Assembly: GCA_900314905.1 (NCBI GenBank)
Contig: OMXA01000001.1
Coordinates: 62,001 to 126,000 of the forward strand
From: an uncultured Erysipelotrichaceae bacterium
GTDB taxonomy: Bacteria; Bacillota_I; Bacilli_A; Erysipelotrichales; Erysipelotrichaceae
Direction of reading: 5' to 3'
DNA: 64,000 nt
The first letter of the stretch is position 1, and every line of letters starts with the position of its first letter. The translations under genes were made by a program, and so were the position numbers. Positions 55,414 to 64,000 of this stretch are shown here, piece by piece. The notes beneath the pieces are model-generated. The model did no database searches. It was not told the origin of the DNA and saw only the letters and a list, made by a program, of their open reading frames with translations.

Positions 55414-57579
55414 ATGTATCTCATTTCCTGCTGGATTGAACATCCCGTCCGGCAGATCGATCAGCCATTCACTTATACGTCTGAAGAACCTGCAGAATGC
55501 GGCATGCGCGTGCGGGTGAACTTTGCTCACCGCGAAGTCACCGGCTTCGTGGAATCGTGCGAAGAAACAGAGGAAACCATCGAGCAGGCCGAAACACGTC
55601 TGCATTGCCATCTGAAACCGGTGCTGTCGATTCTCGACCAGGAAAGCCTGATCACCCCGGAGCTCCATGAGCTTGCATTATGGATGAGGGACACGACCCT
55701 TTCGACCACCATTGCCTGTTTCCAGGCCATGCTGCCGGGAAAGATCAAGCCAGTTACTAGCAAGGCCAGGGCAGCCATGGAGCACTGGGCAGTGATTTCG
55801 GAAGGAGAATTCAGCCTGACGCCGAAGCAGCTCGAGGCTTTTCAATATGTGAAAAGCCATCAGCCGCTTCGTTCCAGCGACTTCCGGAAGAAATATCCAG
55901 GTGCCGCCAGAGCGCTGATTGAAAAAGGGGCAGTTCACATTGAGACCAGAGAAAAAGAAGCAGCAGAAACCAGATCGGATCATACCTCAGAGCCGCTGCC
56001 GCTGACCGAAGACCAGCAGTCTGTCTATGATGAAATCAGAACCAGTACAGATATGGTTTTCCTGCTTCGCGGAGTAACTGGCAGCGGCAAGACCGAGGTC
56101 TATCTGCACCTGGCCGAAGATGCGCTGTCAGCAGGCAGGCAGGTCCTGATCCTCGTGCCGGAGATCAGCCTGACCCCGCAGATGATCGAACGAGTCAGCA
56201 GCCGGTTCGGTACGGGGCTTGCCATCTATCACAGCGGGCTGAGTCCCCAGGAGAAATATGAGCAGTACCGCCTGGTCCGCTCGGGACGCGCGAGAGTCGT
56301 GGTCGGCACGAGATCCTCTGTCTTTCTTCCCTTCAGGAATCTCGGTCTCATCGTGATGGATGAAGAACAGGATACGTCGTACAAGCAGGAGAATCAGCCG
56401 GCTTATCATTGCCGGGAGATTGCCATCCATCGCGGAGCTTATCATCATTGCAAGGTCATCCTCGGCTCAGCAACGCCGGCTCTGGAAAGCTATGCCAGAG
56501 CCCTGAAGCATGTCTATCATCTGGTCACGCTGGATCATCGCATCAATGATACGCTGCCGAAGGTGAGCATCATTCCCCTGAAAGAGGCCATGAAGAGGGG
56601 AGAGTCGTATATCCTGAGCAATGAGCTGAAACAGAAGATCAGGGAGCGGCTGATGCGCCATCAGCAGGTCATTCTGCTGCTGAACCGCAGAGGCTACAGC
56701 ACCTCGCTGCGCTGCTGCGCATGTCAGGAAGTGGTGATGTGCCCGCATTGCGATCTGGCAATGTCGTATCATCGCCAGGAACGCCTGCTCAAATGCCATG
56801 CATGCGGATATCAGATGCGGGTTCCTTCGGCCTGCCCATCCTGCGGGAGCAGGGAGGGCTATTCTGCCTATGGGTTCGGAACGGAGAAACTCGAGCAGGA
56901 AGTGCAGACCGCTTTTCCGGACGCATCCATTCTCCGCATGGACGCGGATACGACCGGGAAGAAGAATGCCCATGCAAAGATCCTGAATGCCTTCGGCAGA
57001 CATGAAGCAGATATTCTGCTCGGCACGCAGATGATTGCCAAGGGACTGGATTACCCGGATGTGACCTTAGTCGGCATCCTGAATGGAGATGAAGGCCTCA
57101 GCCGGACGGACTACCGCAGCTGCGAGCTGACGTTTGATCTGCTGATGCAGGCATCCGGGCGCAGCGGCAGAAGCGAAGAACCAGGCGAAGTGGTCCTGCA
57201 GGTATTCGATCCGGATCATTATGCGGTCCGGTGTGCGGCATGTCAGGACTATGACACCTTCTTTGCCAAGGAGATGCAGTTTCGCCATGCAGGCATGTAT
57301 CCGCCGTATACGTATCTGATTGCAATCACGGTATCTGATCGCAATGAAGCCGAAGGAAACCGTACTGCCCTCTGGCTGAAGAATTCCCTGAACGGAACTT
57401 ACAAGACGATCGGCGTGATCACCTTGCTGAAGATTCAGGATCGCTTCCGCTTCCGGATTCTTCTGAAGGGCAGGGACCTTGAAGAAATGAGAAAAGATGT
57501 GCGGGCATTATTCCGCACGGAAGAATACAGAAAGGCAAAGGACATCCGGATCGATGTGAATCCGATGACCCTGGACTGA
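55414..57579 (+). CDS. priA: Primosomal helicase PriA
   Basis: PriA restarts stalled replication forks. The 721-residue protein has the 3'BD start (YLISCWIEHPVRQIDQPFTYTSEE), a winged-helix part, Walker A RGVTGSGKTEVYL (near residue 220), VPEISLTPQMIERV, GTRSSVFLPF, DEEQDTSYKQ as the DEAH-like box, the zinc-binding insertion with four C-x2-C pairs (CCACQEVVMCPHC, CHACGY, CPSCGS), and helicase motifs ILLGTQMIAKGLDYPDVTLVGI and QASGRSGRSEEPGEVVLQ. Full length. It opens the priA-to-thiN cluster. Confidence 0.95.
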   Translation: MYLISCWIEHPVRQIDQPFTYTSEEPAECGMRVRVNFAHREVTGFVESCEETEETIEQAETRLHCHLKPVLSILDQESLITPELHELALWMRDTTLSTTIACFQAMLPGKIKPVTSKARAAMEHWAVISEGEFSLTPKQLEAFQYVKSHQPLRSSDFRKKYPGAARALIEKGAVHIETREKEAAETRSDHTSEPLPLTEDQQSVYDEIRTSTDMVFLLRGVTGSGKTEVYLHLAEDALSAGRQVLILVPEISLTPQMIERVSSRFGTGLAIYHSGLSPQEKYEQYRLVRSGRARVVVGTRSSVFLPFRNLGLIVMDEEQDTSYKQENQPAYHCREIAIHRGAYHHCKVILGSATPALESYARALKHVYHLVTLDHRINDTLPKVSIIPLKEAMKRGESYILSNELKQKIRERLMRHQQVILLLNRRGYSTSLRCCACQEVVMCPHCDLAMSYHRQERLLKCHACGYQMRVPSACPSCGSREGYSAYGFGTEKLEQEVQTAFPDASILRMDADTTGKKNAHAKILNAFGRHEADILLGTQMIAKGLDYPDVTLVGILNGDEGLSRTDYRSCELTFDLLMQASGRSGRSEEPGEVVLQVFDPDHYAVRCAACQDYDTFFAKEMQFRHAGMYPPYTYLIAITVSDRNEAEGNRTALWLKNSLNGTYKTIGVITLLKIQDRFRFRILLKGRDLEEMRKDVRALFRTEEYRKAKDIRIDVNPMTLD

Positions 57580-57580
57580 T

Positions 57581-58825
57581 ATGGAAAGTGCAAGAGCTTA
57601 TGCCTGGAAGGCATTGAACCGCATTGTTCTCGAACACGGATATGCAAGTCTGATCTTAAGAGGCATGGAAGGGTATTCACGGTCAGATCGCGCGCTGATC
57701 AGCGAGCTGGTCTACGGAACGCTGCGCAATTACACAAGGCTCAGCTATCAATGGGGAGACCTTGCCGCCCATGTGAAGCAGAAGACGGCGGTATTATTGA
57801 ATATGAGCGTCTATCAGCTGCTCTTTCTCGACCGCATTCCGGATTATGCCGTGATCAATGAAGCCTGTTCGCTGGTTTCAGAAAAAGAGAAAGGCTTTGT
57901 CAATGCCGTGCTTCATAAAGTTCAGAAGCGTGGCATGATCGCTCCCGCATTCCGGGATGAGCTGGAACAGACTGCGTTTGAGACATCGCATCCGCTCTGG
58001 CTTCTGAAGCTCTGGCAGGCACATTACGGGATTGAGAATGCAGTCAGGATCGCCGAAGCAGATCAGAGAAGGCCGATCGTCTACGGACGCCGCAATCCGC
58101 TGAAGATCAGCCGCGAAGAACTTTTCTCTGACCGCAAGGTCCGCTTTCTGGAAGCAGACTGCTTCACGTACGACGGCATCCTGACCGAAACCAGGTGGTT
58201 CGAAGAAGGAAAAGTGCTCGTTCAGGATCGGGCTTCGCAGGCAGTCGGAAGACTGCTGGCAGCAGAGCCAGGCATGAGGGTGCTGGATGCCTGTGCTGCT
58301 CCAGGCACCAAGACCCAGGAAATTGCGGCACAGATGCAGAACCAGGGGACGATCCTTGCCCTCGATCTCTATGAAGAGCGGGTGAAGCTGATTGAACAGC
58401 TGATGGCGAAAACCGGTGTATCAATGGTATCCTGCCGCACGGCGGATGCTTCAGAACCGATCCAGGATGCTGCGTATGCCTCGATGGACCGGATTCTCGT
58501 GGATGCGCCATGCTCGGGTCTGGGCGATCTTTCGCATAAGCCCGAGATCCGCATGCATGTATCGCCGGAAAGCCTGGATGAGCTGGTCAGGCTGCAGGCT
58601 TCCATTCTGGAGAATGCTTCTAAGTACCTGAAAGAAGGCGGAAGACTGGTATACAGCACGTGCACGCTGAACCGCAAGGAAAATGAGAACCAGGTGAATG
58701 CCTTTCTGAAACGGCATCCGGAATTCGAAAGGAGTTCTGAGAAGACATGGTTCCCGTATGAACTGGAAAGTGATGGCTTCTATGCGGCAGTCCTCACCAA
58801 AACCGGGAGTGCTATGGTAAAATAA
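57581..58825 (+). CDS. rsmB: 16S rRNA (cytosine(967)-C(5))-methyltransferase
   Basis: RsmB methylates C5 of C967 in 16S rRNA. The 414-residue protein has an N-terminal NusB-like domain (residues 1-130, with SRSDRALISELVYGTLRN and RIPDYAVINEACSLVSEKEKGFVNAVL) and a SAM methyltransferase domain with VLDACAAPGTKTQEIA, ILALDLYEERVKLI, DRILVDAPCSGLGDLSHKPEIR (catalytic PCSG cysteine) and LVYSTCTLNRKENENQV (second cysteine). It starts one base after priA. In Bacillus, def and fmt lie between these two genes; here they are missing. Confidence 0.94.
   Translation: MESARAYAWKALNRIVLEHGYASLILRGMEGYSRSDRALISELVYGTLRNYTRLSYQWGDLAAHVKQKTAVLLNMSVYQLLFLDRIPDYAVINEACSLVSEKEKGFVNAVLHKVQKRGMIAPAFRDELEQTAFETSHPLWLLKLWQAHYGIENAVRIAEADQRRPIVYGRRNPLKISREELFSDRKVRFLEADCFTYDGILTETRWFEEGKVLVQDRASQAVGRLLAAEPGMRVLDACAAPGTKTQEIAAQMQNQGTILALDLYEERVKLIEQLMAKTGVSMVSCRTADASEPIQDAAYASMDRILVDAPCSGLGDLSHKPEIRMHVSPESLDELVRLQASILENASKYLKEGGRLVYSTCTLNRKENENQVNAFLKRHPEFERSSEKTWFPYELESDGFYAAVLTKTGSAMVK
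58818..58823 (+). promoter_or_regulatory. Possible internal promoter before rlmN
   Basis: TGGTAAAAT gives a TAAAAT -10 (58818-58823) with extended TGN at the end of rsmB, 11 bases before the rlmN ATG. No ribosome binding site lies between them, so a transcript from here would be nearly leaderless. Confidence 0.4.
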
Positions 58826-58834
58826 AAAACACTT

Positions 58835-59878
58835 ATGCAGACTATTTATGATTTGACACTGGACCAGATGACAGAAATGCTGAAAGAACTTGGCCAGAAA
58901 CCATATCGGGCAAAACAGCTATATACCTGGCTTTACCGCAAGCGGGCAGAAGATTTTTCCGAGATGACGGATCTTCCGGCATCCCTGATCGAGACGCTGA
59001 AAGAGCGCTGGTGCATCATGCCTCTTCGGCTTCTGGAAAAGCAGACGGCAAAGGACGGCACAGCAAAATACCTCTTTGAGCTTCAGGATGGCTCGACGAT
59101 CGAGACCGTGCTGATGCATTTCGTATTCGGCGAAAGCGTATGCGTGAGTACGGAAGTCGGCTGCAGCATGGGCTGTGCATTCTGCGCATCCGGATTATTG
59201 AAGAAGCAGCGCAACCTGAGCGCCGGAGAAATCACCGGCGAGATCATGTATATCCAGAAAGAACTCGATGCAGAAGGCAAGCGGGTCGACAACGTCGTGC
59301 TGATGGGAACCGGCGAGCCGTTTGACAACTATGACAATGTCATGGATTTCTGCAGCATTATCAACAGCGATCATGGCCTTGCCATAGGCGCAAGACATAT
59401 CACAATCAGCACCTGCGGCGTTGTGCCGAAGATCCGCGAATTTGCCAAGGGGCACTATCAGTACAACCTGGCGGTTTCCCTGCATGCGCCTAATGAGGAG
59501 CTGCGCTCCAAGCTGATGCCGATCGACCGGGCGTATCCGCTTATGGAGCTGATGGAGGCACTGAAGGAATACAGCAGCCAGAACAACCGCAGGCTGACGT
59601 TTGAATACATTCTGCTGAAGGGGGTCAATGACAGCGATGCCATGGCGATTCAGCTGGCGGATCTCATCCGGGGCATGAATGCCTACGTGAATCTGATTCC
59701 GTATAACGAAGTCGATGAGAATGGCTTCCGCACGACGGATGCCAGGACGTCTCTGCATTTCTATGATGTACTCATGAAGCATGGCGTCAAGGCAACGCTG
59801 CGCACCAGACATGGCGAAGACATCGATGCGGCTTGCGGACAGCTGCGTGCAAAACACGAAGGGAAGCTGCCACAGTGA
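58835..59878 (+). CDS. rlmN: Dual-specificity 23S rRNA/tRNA adenine-C2 methyltransferase RlmN
   Basis: RlmN is a radical-SAM enzyme that methylates C2 of A2503 in 23S rRNA and A37 in some tRNAs. The 347-residue protein has the N-terminal helical part (GQKPYRAKQLYTWLYRKRAEDFSEMTDLP), the FGESVCVSTEVGCSMGCAFCASG motif with the C-x3-C-x2-C cluster ligands, NVVLMGTGEPFDNYDNVM, HITISTCGVVP, LAVSLHAPNEELRSKLMPI, and the late VTLRTRHGEDIDAACGQL-like ending with the second catalytic cysteine. The [4Fe-4S] cluster should come from the Suf system. Confidence 0.95.
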   Translation: MQTIYDLTLDQMTEMLKELGQKPYRAKQLYTWLYRKRAEDFSEMTDLPASLIETLKERWCIMPLRLLEKQTAKDGTAKYLFELQDGSTIETVLMHFVFGESVCVSTEVGCSMGCAFCASGLLKKQRNLSAGEITGEIMYIQKELDAEGKRVDNVVLMGTGEPFDNYDNVMDFCSIINSDHGLAIGARHITISTCGVVPKIREFAKGHYQYNLAVSLHAPNEELRSKLMPIDRAYPLMELMEALKEYSSQNNRRLTFEYILLKGVNDSDAMAIQLADLIRGMNAYVNLIPYNEVDENGFRTTDARTSLHFYDVLMKHGVKATLRTRHGEDIDAACGQLRAKHEGKLPQ

Positions 59879-60619
59879 AATACTACGGGATCACTGACCG
59901 CGGCAAGCTGCGCCGTTCCAATCAGGACAGCTATGTGATCGCCACGAATCAGGCAGGCGATGTTTTTGCCATGGTCTGCGATGGGATCGGCGGCGGCAAG
60001 GGCGGCGATGTGGCAAGCCGGATTGCCGTTTCTTATTTCTCGATGGCATTTTCGGAGAATGAGGGCTTCAGCTCGGCAGAAGAAACCGAGGCATGGATCC
60101 GGGAACAGGTGGATTCTGCCAATGCCAGGATCTTCGAAACCGGCAGAGCCATGCCGGAACTGCATGGCATGGGCACGACTCTGAGCGGAGTGCTGATCAC
60201 GAAACACGGCCGCTATGTCGTCAACATCGGTGATTCCCGTACCTACAGCTATACATCAGCCGGATATTTCCGGCTTCTGACGGAAGACCATACGCTGGTC
60301 AACGATATGCTGAAACATGGCGAGCTCACGCCCGAGCAGGCAGAGAAGTTTCCTCGCAAGAATGTGCTGACCAATGCCCTGGGAGTCTGGGAAAAGGTCC
60401 ATGCGGACATTTTCGTGCATAACGAAGAGCTTGGCGGATTTCTGATCTGCAGCGATGGCCTGCATGGATATGTGGAAGAATCCGTGATCCGCACGATCGT
60501 GCTTGATTGCGAAACGGATCCTGCTCTGCGGGTGCGCCGGCTGTATCAGGCAGCCATGGATGCCGGCGGCTATGACAATATCACTGCCATCCTGATCGAT
60601 CTGGAAGGAGAAGAAGCCC

Positions 60620-60633
<14 letters not shown>
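59875..60633 (+). CDS. stp: PP2C-family serine/threonine phosphatase
   Basis: This is the Stp/PrpC phosphatase that reverses PrkC signalling. The 252-residue protein shows the PP2C metal motifs: TDRGKLRRSNQDSY at the start, AMVCDGIGGGKGGDVAS, GTTLSGVLI, VNIGDSRTY, LTEDHTLVNDMLKHGE, LLICSDGLHGYV and GYDNITAILIDL. The GTG start at 59875 overlaps the rlmN stop and has GAAGGGAAG upstream. It overlaps prkC by 14 bases, so phosphatase and kinase are coupled. Confidence 0.95.
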
Positions 60634-62368
<1,735 letters not shown>

Positions 62369-62383
62369 GAAACAGGGAAACGA

Positions 62384-63244
62384 ATGAGAGCAAGAATTGT
62401 CCGCATCCTTTCCAAGGACTATACGCTTCAGATGGAAGATGGCACCCGCATTCTCGCTGTGGCAATGGGCAGAGTACGGCTTCAGGACAAGCCGGTGATC
62501 GGCGATCTGGTGGAAGCGGAATGCCGTGACGGCGTATGGGGCATCGAATCGATCTGCCCCCGCAAGAACCACCTGATCCGTCCGCGCTGTGCCAACATCG
62601 ACCAGGCTCTGATTGTCATGAGCGTCAGAGATCCGGATTTTTCCTGTGTGCTGATTGACCGTCTTTCCTTCCTGATCGTGAATGCCGGCATCGAACCGCT
62701 GCTATGCGTGACAAAGTGCGACCTCGGGATCAATGCAGAAACCGAAGCCCGGATCCGGGAATATGAATCGGGGCCGATGCGGGTCATCCGGACTGCGAAA
62801 GATTCTCTCGATCCGGAACTCGGTTCGATTCTGAAAGACAGAGTCACCGTGCTGACCGGACAGAGCGGAGCAGGGAAGTCGACCTTGCTCAACACGCTGG
62901 ATCCGACGTTCCATCTCGCAACTCAGGAAATCTCGAAAGCCCTCGGCAGAGGCAAGCACACGACCCGCCACAGCGAGCTTCATCCGGTGGCGGGAGGCCT
63001 CGTCGCCGATACCCCTGGCTTCAGCTCACTGGATTTCTCAAAGATGGATGAAAAGGATCTTGCTGAATCCGTGCTGGAATTCCGCCCGTATCTCTCGAAG
63101 TGCCGCTTCAATGACTGCGTGCATCAGAATGAACCGGGCTGTACGGTGAAAGAAGCAGTTGCCGCGGGAAAAATACCGCGGGTAAGATATGAAGATTATC
63201 TTGGCGTTCTGGAAATGATCCAGAGCCGGAAGGAGACTTACTGA
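62384..63244 (+). CDS. rsgA: Ribosome small subunit-dependent GTPase A
   Basis: RsgA is a circularly permuted GTPase that checks 30S maturation. The 286-residue protein has an N-terminal OB domain, then the permuted motifs in the order LCVTKCDLG (G4), TGQSGAGKSTLLNTL (G1), ALGRGKHTTRH (G2) and VADTPGFSSLDF (G3), and a C-terminal zinc site (KCRFNDCVHQNEPGCTVKEAV). It lies 15 bases after prkC and overlaps rpe by one base. Confidence 0.96.
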   Translation: MRARIVRILSKDYTLQMEDGTRILAVAMGRVRLQDKPVIGDLVEAECRDGVWGIESICPRKNHLIRPRCANIDQALIVMSVRDPDFSCVLIDRLSFLIVNAGIEPLLCVTKCDLGINAETEARIREYESGPMRVIRTAKDSLDPELGSILKDRVTVLTGQSGAGKSTLLNTLDPTFHLATQEISKALGRGKHTTRHSELHPVAGGLVADTPGFSSLDFSKMDEKDLAESVLEFRPYLSKCRFNDCVHQNEPGCTVKEAVAAGKIPRVRYEDYLGVLEMIQSRKETY

Positions 63245-63897
63245 TGAAACAGACACTGATTGCACCATCTGTGCTTTCCATGGACTACAGCCGCATGGAA
63301 CAGCAGACCGCAGAACTCAATGAATCCGGAGCACAATGGCTTCATTTTGATGTCATGGACGGAAGCTTCGTGCCGAACCTGACTTTCGGACCGGATATCC
63401 TGAAAGGATTCCGCAAGGCAAGCAATCTGTTCATGGATGTTCATGTCATGATTGAGAACCCGGAATTCTTCATGGACCGCTTCTATGAAGCAGGGGCAGA
63501 CAACTATACCTTCCATGAAGAAGCAGTGAAAGACAAGGCAAAGATCGTAACGATGGCAGAACATGCCCATGAGCTTGGCAAGTCGGTCGGCATCTCGATC
63601 AAGCCGGCTACTCCGATTGAATATCTGAAGCCATATCTTTCCCTGTTTGATGTATTCCTGATCATGTCGGTGGAACCAGGCTTCGGCGGCCAGAAGTTCA
63701 AGCCTGAAAGTGCTGACCGCATCCGCACGCTGCGCGGATGGCTGACGGAAGCAGGACTTTCTTCGCATATTGAAGTGGATGGCGGCATCAATGCGGAAAC
63801 TGCCAGAATCGTCAAGGAAGCAGGTGCCGATGTCCTCGTAGCGGGTTCCTATGTATTCCGCGGCAATATCAGAGAGGCAGTGAAGTCACTTGAATAA
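63244..63897 (+). CDS. rpe: Ribulose-phosphate 3-epimerase
   Basis: Rpe interconverts ribulose 5-phosphate and xylulose 5-phosphate. The 217-residue TIM barrel has IAPSVLSMDYSRM, LHFDVMDGSFVPNLTFGPDI, DVHVMIENPEFF, TFHEEAV, ISIKPATPIEYL, FLIMSVEPGFGGQKF and EVDGGINAETARIVKEAGADVLVAGSYVF, with both catalytic aspartates and the metal histidines. It is in its usual place between rsgA and thiN. Confidence 0.97.
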   Translation: MKQTLIAPSVLSMDYSRMEQQTAELNESGAQWLHFDVMDGSFVPNLTFGPDILKGFRKASNLFMDVHVMIENPEFFMDRFYEAGADNYTFHEEAVKDKAKIVTMAEHAHELGKSVGISIKPATPIEYLKPYLSLFDVFLIMSVEPGFGGQKFKPESADRIRTLRGWLTEAGLSSHIEVDGGINAETARIVKEAGADVLVAGSYVFRGNIREAVKSLE

Positions 63898-64000
63898 GGC
63901 AGCAGTTCTCGTGCTCAAAAACGGCACTGCATATACCCCTGAGGAACCAGCTGATCTCATCGGCGTCGATCGCGGTGCGCTTACGTTAGCGGATGAAGGA
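63890..64000 (+). CDS. thiN: Thiamine pyrophosphokinase, N-terminal fragment
   Basis: Only 37 residues fit before the window ends. They start NKAAVLVLKNGTAY and reach DLIGVDRGALTLADEG, which matches the (G)-(V/A)-D-x-G start of ThiN, the enzyme that makes thiamine diphosphate from thiamine and ATP. Thiamine diphosphate is the cofactor of NifJ in this window. A TTG start at 63890 overlaps rpe by eight bases; other starts are possible. Position after rsgA-rpe supports the call. Confidence 0.8.
   Translation, partial: MNKAAVLVLKNGTAYTPEEPADLIGVDRGALTLADEG

Overview
The window reads as chromosomal core DNA of an anaerobic low-to-mid-GC Firmicute. The closest fit I can argue for is the Erysipelotrichia, at moderate confidence. 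The signs are a ComN-SecDF pair, YneF, TmcAL, YhaM, two T-box leaders, a SufCDSUB operon, MurT/GatD, glycolipid glycosyltransferases of the Streptococcus/Acholeplasma type, a MraZ operator of the kind described in Mollicutes, and a one-piece pyruvate:ferredoxin oxidoreductase. Coding density is high, and I see no insertion sequence, prophage, CRISPR array or clear transferred island.

Layout. 1-5.9 kb: 3' end of ptsI, an Alg14/Alg13-like glycosyltransferase pair, a metallophosphatase, yebC, tagD, tmcAL and a lysophospholipase-like hydrolase. 5.9-11.9 kb: DUF177-rpmF, then a short dcw cluster (mraZ-rsmH-ftsL-pbp-mraY) that ends at a terminator without murD, ftsW or murG. 11.9-14.2 kb: an ABC exporter of the MacB type. 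14.3-22 kb: comN-secDF, then a HAD phosphatase, murL, murD and recJ with overlapping ends. 22-28.2 kb: apt, rel and a T-box controlled hisS-aspS operon. 28.2-28.9 kb: a 6S-like RNA followed by structured non-coding DNA. 28.9-32 kb: small ORF-padR-DUF4097, a D,D-carboxypeptidase and yneF. 32.2-35.8 kb: nifJ. 36-43.1 kb: a six-gene run of glycolipid synthesis (two GT4 enzymes and a flippase-like protein), RecX, YhaM and MurT/GatD. 43.1-45.8 kb: HIT protein and two PrsA-like foldases. 45.9-51.3 kb: suf operon, 5-FCL and tRNA-Val. 51.4-55.3 kb: small membrane protein, HpcH aldolase, T-box controlled asnB and proC. 55.4-64 kb: priA-rsmB-rlmN-stp-prkC-rsgA-rpe-thiN, the usual Firmicute cluster but without def and fmt.

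The most interesting system is the overlapping murL-murD pair. It suggests that this organism adds L-Glu to UDP-MurNAc-L-Ala and then epimerises it in place, instead of supplying free D-Glu through a racemase. MurT/GatD, which amidates that same glutamate in lipid II, lies in the same window, and the usual murD place after mraY is empty. A second notable item is a fusion of a lipid glycosyltransferase to a full-length RecX. A third is a set of four promoters whose -10 boxes sit only 6-11 nt from the start codon with no ribosome binding site, which suggests leaderless mRNAs. Function calls come from reading the sequences; no database search was run.
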